Shown here piece after piece: positions 19,147-22,967 of a stretch of 22,967 nucleotides of DNA. Source of the stretch: a virus; the IMG/VR virus record IMGVR_UViG_3300044568_004338, positions 1-22,967 of that record; one strand, written 5' to 3'. Position numbers and translations under genes: made by a program. The notes beneath the pieces were generated by a model. It was not told the origin of the DNA. It did no database searches and saw nothing but the letters and a program-made list of their open reading frames with translations. Position 1 is the first letter of the stretch; each line of letters starts with the position of its first letter.

Positions 19147-19636
19147 TATAGAGCCTTTTTGGGATGATAGTTTTAAAAATTTAGAGTACACTGTAGAATC
19201 TTTTAACAATCCCAATGACACTGCACAGTGGATGGAACAAGGATATCCTGGTAAGTTCACTGGTGCTATGTGCGATATGCGGAAAGCCCAACCAGTTTGG
19301 AATTCTATGTTTGTTAACTATTTCAATCGTCTTGGTTGGAAAGATGTCTGTACGAGTTATTATCGAATGAGTAGTGGGACCATATTACCTGTTCATCGAG
19401 ATACTTACAAAAGATATATTGAACTGTTTGACCTTAATAGGCAAGAACATACTATACATCGTGCGGTAGTATTCTTAGAATCATGGACCAGTGGCCATTA
19501 TTTAGAATTAGATAATACACCAATTGTCAATTGGTTAGCAGGCGATGTTGTCACCTGGTGCTATGACACTCCGCACCTTGCAGCTAATATGGGATTAACT
19601 CCTAGATACACTTTACAAATAACAGGACACGTATGA
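19133..19636 (+). CDS. 2-oxoglutarate/Fe(II) oxygenase-like protein
   Basis: A 167-residue protein with the layout of an iron(II) and 2-oxoglutarate oxygenase. It has His88-x-Asp90 in LPVHRDTYKRY, a distal His148 in DTPHLAAN, and Arg158 in TPRYTLQITG for the 2-oxoglutarate carboxylate. These resemble phage aspartyl/prolyl-hydroxylase-like enzymes. The GTG at 19133 was chosen because a longer frame starts with TTG deep inside the previous gene. The GTG overlaps that gene by 14 bases and has only a weak GGGA upstream. It ends in an ATGA overlap with the amidinotransferase. It may hydroxylate a small molecule, sugar or protein made by the cluster. Confidence 0.75.
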   Translation: MDKFNIEPFWDDSFKNLEYTVESFNNPNDTAQWMEQGYPGKFTGAMCDMRKAQPVWNSMFVNYFNRLGWKDVCTSYYRMSSGTILPVHRDTYKRYIELFDLNRQEHTIHRAVVFLESWTSGHYLELDNTPIVNWLAGDVVTWCYDTPHLAANMGLTPRYTLQITGHV

Positions 19637-20547
19637 AGATAAGCAGTAGTAATGAATGGGGCAAATTAAAATCAGTAGTTGTGGGTAGTGCTACCCATGC
19701 CAATTGGCCTAGTAACGATCCAGTGTTTGCTTTAGAGAGTGAAAAGACCTTATGGAAGGAAACACCGGTACCATCAGGTGCTGTAGCACAGCACATAATT
19801 GACGAAGCTAACGAAGATTTAGAAGACCTAGCGTTAGTGTTGACCAAATTAGGAATAGAAGTATCACGTCCTAAGGAAATAAATTTCCAAGAGTTGGGAG
19901 GTATGTACAACTATTGCCCACGCGATCGACTAATCATTGCTGGCGATAAAATTGTTGACCCTAATATGATGTATCCCTGTCGCGACCAAGAAATATATGC
20001 ACTGGATTACGTCTATCAAAATGCCAGCGAAGTCCTACACATGCCGCGCCACGCTGGTATGATTATGGATGCGGCAAACGTTTGCCGCATGAATGATCAG
20101 TGGTTGTACTTAGAAAGTCCAAGTGGTAACCGTAAAGCCTATGATTGGTTGTGTGAACAACTACCTGAGATTAATATCGAACTAGTAAACTTCTATAGTG
20201 GTGTACACATTGACAGTACCATCTGCCCCTTACGTGATGGCTTTGTGGTATTGAATGCTAGCCGTGTTAATCCACAAAATTGTCCTAGTGCATTTGATGG
20301 TTGGACTAAACTATGGGTCACTGATGTAGAAGCACAATCCTTCTACGAATATCCTTATGCTAGCAAATGGATTGGCATGAACATGCTGAGTATTGATCCC
20401 AATACAGTTGTTGTAGATCGTCAGCAACACCAGCTAATTGAAGATTTAGAAAGAGCCAAATTTACAGTAATACCGTTAGAACTACGCCATAGCAGGACTC
20501 TAGGAGGCGGCTTCCACTGTGTGACCCTTGATTTAGTTAGAGAATAA
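19633..20547 (+). CDS. Amidinotransferase-family protein (glycine/inosamine amidinotransferase-like)
   Basis: A 304-residue protein expected to move an amidino group from arginine to an amine acceptor. The catalytic triad is visible: Asp146 in MIMDAANVCR, His192 in GVHIDSTICPLRDG, and Cys296 in TLGGGFHCVTLD. These match the glycine and inosamine-phosphate amidinotransferase family rather than arginine deiminase. The start overlaps the preceding stop as ATGA. The acceptor is unknown; an amino sugar or amine on a surface glycan is an attractive idea, given the sugar-handling genes upstream (inference). Confidence 0.88.
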   Translation: MKISSSNEWGKLKSVVVGSATHANWPSNDPVFALESEKTLWKETPVPSGAVAQHIIDEANEDLEDLALVLTKLGIEVSRPKEINFQELGGMYNYCPRDRLIIAGDKIVDPNMMYPCRDQEIYALDYVYQNASEVLHMPRHAGMIMDAANVCRMNDQWLYLESPSGNRKAYDWLCEQLPEINIELVNFYSGVHIDSTICPLRDGFVVLNASRVNPQNCPSAFDGWTKLWVTDVEAQSFYEYPYASKWIGMNMLSIDPNTVVVDRQQHQLIEDLERAKFTVIPLELRHSRTLGGGFHCVTLDLVRE

Positions 20548-20573
20548 CTAAATATACGAAACATGGAAGAATT

Positions 20574-21305
20574 ATGCCAGAAAGTTTTGCAAAATATACC
20601 GAATCGTCAGTAAAAGCCTTAGATTTTAATCCAAAAAATCAAGAAGTTATAGACCGTAAGCAAGAGATTGTTAAGTCTATAGCAGATCATTACGGCAAAA
20701 TTCCAGCCAGCATATTGTTCTATGGATTTAGTCCCTTGATGCTGGGTAGCACCTGTAAGAACATCAGCGTCACTGCTATTACTCCTACAATAAAAAACTA
20801 CCTAGACACTAAAGGTATTAAATATACGTACATTGCAGATGATGATTTAGGTCAATACACTAAGCAGTTTAATTGGGTAGTTGCTAGCGATGAATATTAC
20901 ACATTCGCCAACTCTGAACAAGAACAACTAGACAAGATTAAAGTAACTGCCAATTTAGCCAAAGACCTAATAGTTACAACATTACGTGACTATAAAAATC
21001 AAGACTTCCGTGATAGAGAATTTAGTCAACCGTTGGCAGTACATGCACACAGTGATACTAAAGTATTCTTAGAATATCATAATTATGATTACAATGATAA
21101 GAATGCATGGAACACTATGGTATATGAGCTGCATGGTAATCAAGTTGAAACATACGGAGCATTTGCTCGCCGTAGCATGTTCTTCAAACAGATGGCTAAA
21201 TTTAGCATCGATGCAGGTGCTAAGAGTTTTTACGTACATAAAAATTTAATGTATAAAAGTCTCATAAAAAAGAATTATGAGCATGTGATTTCGATTAGTT
21301 TTTAA
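20574..21305 (+). CDS. Unknown protein, possibly a degenerate methyltransferase fold
   Basis: A 243-residue soluble protein. Strand-like blocks such as ASILFYGFSPLML (44-56) and FNWVVASDEYYTF (98-110) alternate with helices, as in Rossmann-type methyltransferases, but no clear glycine-rich SAM-binding motif is present. It ends with FYVHKNLMYKSL. The ribosome binding site is GGAAG. It sits between the amidinotransferase and the tail-fibre-like gene and is probably part of the same transcript. Function is not assigned. Confidence 0.6.
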   Translation: MPESFAKYTESSVKALDFNPKNQEVIDRKQEIVKSIADHYGKIPASILFYGFSPLMLGSTCKNISVTAITPTIKNYLDTKGIKYTYIADDDLGQYTKQFNWVVASDEYYTFANSEQEQLDKIKVTANLAKDLIVTTLRDYKNQDFRDREFSQPLAVHAHSDTKVFLEYHNYDYNDKNAWNTMVYELHGNQVETYGAFARRSMFFKQMAKFSIDAGAKSFYVHKNLMYKSLIKKNYEHVISISF

Positions 21306-21326
21306 TTTTAGTTTTTCAAAGAGAAT

Positions 21327-22598
21327 ATGGATATCAATCAACAACTGCAACCTATTATAGCCGGCATGGTTTCGGAACTGCGAGGAACTATAGATGTTGA
21401 ACTACGTCAACAGGTGACCGCAGAAGTTGTTAAAACTTTAGCTGGAACAGAATTAACAAGTATAATTAACAATCTCGTAACCCAGCAGGTACAGGCCAGA
21501 CTAGATAAGTTTGATTTCGCTGGCACAGGCGAACAAGAATTAAAAATCGCATTCAAGCAGATCACAGACCAAGTAAGTAAAAACTTAGCCGCAAGTACAA
21601 ACAATCAAATCAGTGCATGGGTTAGTCAAAAACTAACCGCAATTAATATACGCGAGTCAGTTGAAAGTGTAGTGCAAACTGCCATTAGTGACAATCTCAA
21701 AGGTACTACATTTCCAGAAGGTAGTATTCCTCATTCTAGCATTAACTTCACCGGTATTAAACTAACAGGCGATAATATTCAAGGTGGTATTATATCTAAG
21801 TTTGGCAGTACAGGTATAGATGATTTATCTACCCGTATACAAATGACCATTATGGATAATGCGGTAGCATTCGAAAGTGGCCTACATACTCCAGAAGCCA
21901 ATGTCACAGGCAACCTTACAGTCAAAGGTCAAATATCTATACAAGGTGAATTTGACAGTACTACACAGGGCTTTAAAAAGCTAGTAAGTGATACTAGTCA
22001 GGCAGTGCGTGAAGAACTTAATACAGAACTGTTTGATAGCTTTACAGGTACAATCTTTAATAAAATTCAAACAGACGGATTAGACCTAGATAAGATTACA
22101 CAGGCTGGCAAGGAAGTTGTCAGCGGTAATAGACTAGGTTATCATATCATTGACACTAACATTCAACGTGTGGGTGTATTAAATGACCTACAAACATCTG
22201 GTGAAAACTTATTTGTTGATACCCTATATGTTACACAAGGTCGTATAGGCATTAACACCATGGACCCTAGTCATCCTGTTAGCATCTGGGATCAAGAAGT
22301 TGAAATTGTAGCCAGCAAGCACAGCCAAGACACTGGATATTTTGGCACTGCTAGAAACCAAACAATGATCTTAGGATCAAATAACAAGCAAAACATTTCT
22401 TTATTGCCAGACGGCAGTGTAGAAGTTGAAAATATCAGCATCGGTCCTATAGCAATGACCAGTGGTAGCTTGCCTAACTACGAAGCTCGCACAGGTCACA
22501 TTGTTTGGAATGATACTCCTGCAGCTGGCGGCGTCATTGGATGGGTCTGCCTAGGTGGCGCACGTTGGGCAGCTTTTGGGCGCATAGAAAACTCTTGA
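21327..22598 (+). CDS. Tail-fibre or virion structural protein
   Basis: A 423-residue protein with a helical, coiled-coil-like N-terminal part (Gln- and Val-rich, about 1-110) and beta-rich middle segments around VTGNLTVKGQISIQGEF and LYVTQGRIGINTMDPS, as in trimeric phage fibres. The end, GWVCLGGARWAAFGRIE, resembles the C-terminal tip of many tail-fibre-like proteins in large marine and freshwater phages. The ribosome binding site is AAAGAGAA. It is the strongest structural-gene signal in the window and supports a phage origin. It may bind the host surface or form part of the neck or whiskers. Confidence 0.72.
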   Translation: MDINQQLQPIIAGMVSELRGTIDVELRQQVTAEVVKTLAGTELTSIINNLVTQQVQARLDKFDFAGTGEQELKIAFKQITDQVSKNLAASTNNQISAWVSQKLTAINIRESVESVVQTAISDNLKGTTFPEGSIPHSSINFTGIKLTGDNIQGGIISKFGSTGIDDLSTRIQMTIMDNAVAFESGLHTPEANVTGNLTVKGQISIQGEFDSTTQGFKKLVSDTSQAVREELNTELFDSFTGTIFNKIQTDGLDLDKITQAGKEVVSGNRLGYHIIDTNIQRVGVLNDLQTSGENLFVDTLYVTQGRIGINTMDPSHPVSIWDQEVEIVASKHSQDTGYFGTARNQTMILGSNNKQNISLLPDGSVEVENISIGPIAMTSGSLPNYEARTGHIVWNDTPAAGGVIGWVCLGGARWAAFGRIENS

Positions 22599-22623
22599 CA
22601 ACCTAGTCTTTTGGTAGTATAAT
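22595..22623 (+). promoter_or_regulatory. Consensus sigma70 promoter placed for a leaderless uvdE transcript
   Basis: TTGACA (22595-22600), a 17-base spacer, and TATAAT (22618-22623). The -35 overlaps the TGA stop of the fibre gene. The expected +1, seven bases after the -10, is position 22630, which is the A of the uvdE ATG. Confidence 0.92.
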
Positions 22624-22629
22624 AGCTTT

Positions 22630-22967
22630 ATGAATACTACAAAACGCATAGGCTTTGCTTGTAAGTGGATCGATAGCCCAGATCAGGTTAATGGTATCAA
22701 ACCGCTTGATGATGCTAAACAATATAACACTGGCAGTACAACAGTAGCATGGCTTAACCGACAGACTAAGGAAGTTGCCGAAGAAAAACTATGGGACCTA
22801 ATGGTAGGTAACATAGAATCAACACGTAAGTTAATAGAACGAATTGGAACATTAAATGGCAACCTTAGGATGGTTCGTATCAGCTCTGATATATTACCAG
22901 TATACACTCAGTCTGATTGGAGTTATTTTTGGCGCAAGCCTGATGTCGTTAGTTATTGCGAGCAGGC
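22630..22967 (+). CDS. uvdE: UV damage endonuclease UvdE, N-terminal part (3' end outside window)
   Basis: The first 112 residues of a probable UvdE/UvsE repair endonuclease, which nicks DNA 5' to UV photoproducts using a metal-bound TIM barrel. It starts with RIGFACKWID as the first strand. The helical segment WDLMVGNIESTRKLIERIG is followed by NLRMVRISSDILPVY, the hallmark second block of the family. The window ends before the later metal ligands. There is no ribosome binding site, because only six bases separate the -10 box from the ATG. DNA repair genes of this type occur in large phages. Confidence 0.85.
   Translation, partial: MNTTKRIGFACKWIDSPDQVNGIKPLDDAKQYNTGSTTVAWLNRQTKEVAEEKLWDLMVGNIESTRKLIERIGTLNGNLRMVRISSDILPVYTQSDWSYFWRKPDVVSYCEQ

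Noticed and set aside
1-22967. CRISPR array, IS element or attachment site
   Set aside because: No regularly spaced repeats, no transposase and no flanking direct repeat pair were seen. tRNA genes could serve as attachment sites, but none shows a duplicated 3' end within the window.

Overview
The window looks like part of the genome of a large, AT-rich tailed phage (T4-like or jumbo type) that infects an aerobic methylotroph, possibly a Methylophilaceae-like freshwater or marine bacterium. The phage call rests on four things: a dense run of 25 tRNA genes with no rRNA; a free-standing HNH/NUMOD3 homing endonuclease; a tail-fibre-like protein and a UvdE-type repair gene; and tightly overlapping gene pairs mixed with tiny ORFs. 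The methylotroph call rests on the first two genes, the 3' part of a lanthanide-type methanol dehydrogenase (xoxF) and a complete pqqA, which encodes the precursor peptide of its cofactor PQQ. No search could be run, so family names come from motifs read in the translations.

Layout. 1-2950: metabolic cargo (xoxF, pqqA, an HNH endonuclease on the minus strand, the peroxiredoxin ahpC and a coupled 21-codon ORF), with a hairpin terminator after xoxF, after pqqA and after the ahpC pair. 3000-5170: a B12-binding-type radical SAM protein, an overlapping unknown gene, then two consensus sigma70 promoters driving a 43-residue unknown protein that ends at a terminator. 5170-10910: the RNA island. Its 25 tRNA genes cover all 20 amino acids and include an initiator tRNA, and all encode CCA. 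They are interspersed with five hairpin-rich non-coding stretches, micro-ORFs, an RNase H-like DUF458 gene and a four-gene operon ending in a tyrosine-phosphatase-like protein. 10910-13200: a small acidic protein and a CHASE2-class III nucleotidyl cyclase. 13280-16600: a secreted unknown protein and a periplasmic penicillin-binding-type peptidase on the plus strand, facing a minus-strand block of three small membrane proteins, a DUF4337-like membrane protein and a class 3 lipase. 16659-22600: a surface or modification cluster (glycosyltransferase-like protein, nucleotide-sugar dehydrogenase, 2OG-Fe(II) oxygenase-like protein, amidinotransferase, unknown protein, tail-fibre-like protein). 22595-end: a consensus promoter and the start of uvdE.

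How the parts may work together (inference). xoxF plus pqqA would keep methanol oxidation running during infection by supplying both the enzyme and the substrate peptide for the host PQQ pathway, and AhpC may limit peroxide stress. The near-complete tRNA set would make late translation less dependent on the host. The envelope block may serve lysis or membrane remodelling, and the sugar and amidino genes may modify the virion or host surface. The points most worth following up are the xoxF-pqqA pair, the all-20 tRNA set, the structured RNAs between the tRNAs, the cyclase, and a uvdE promoter whose expected start point is the ATG itself.
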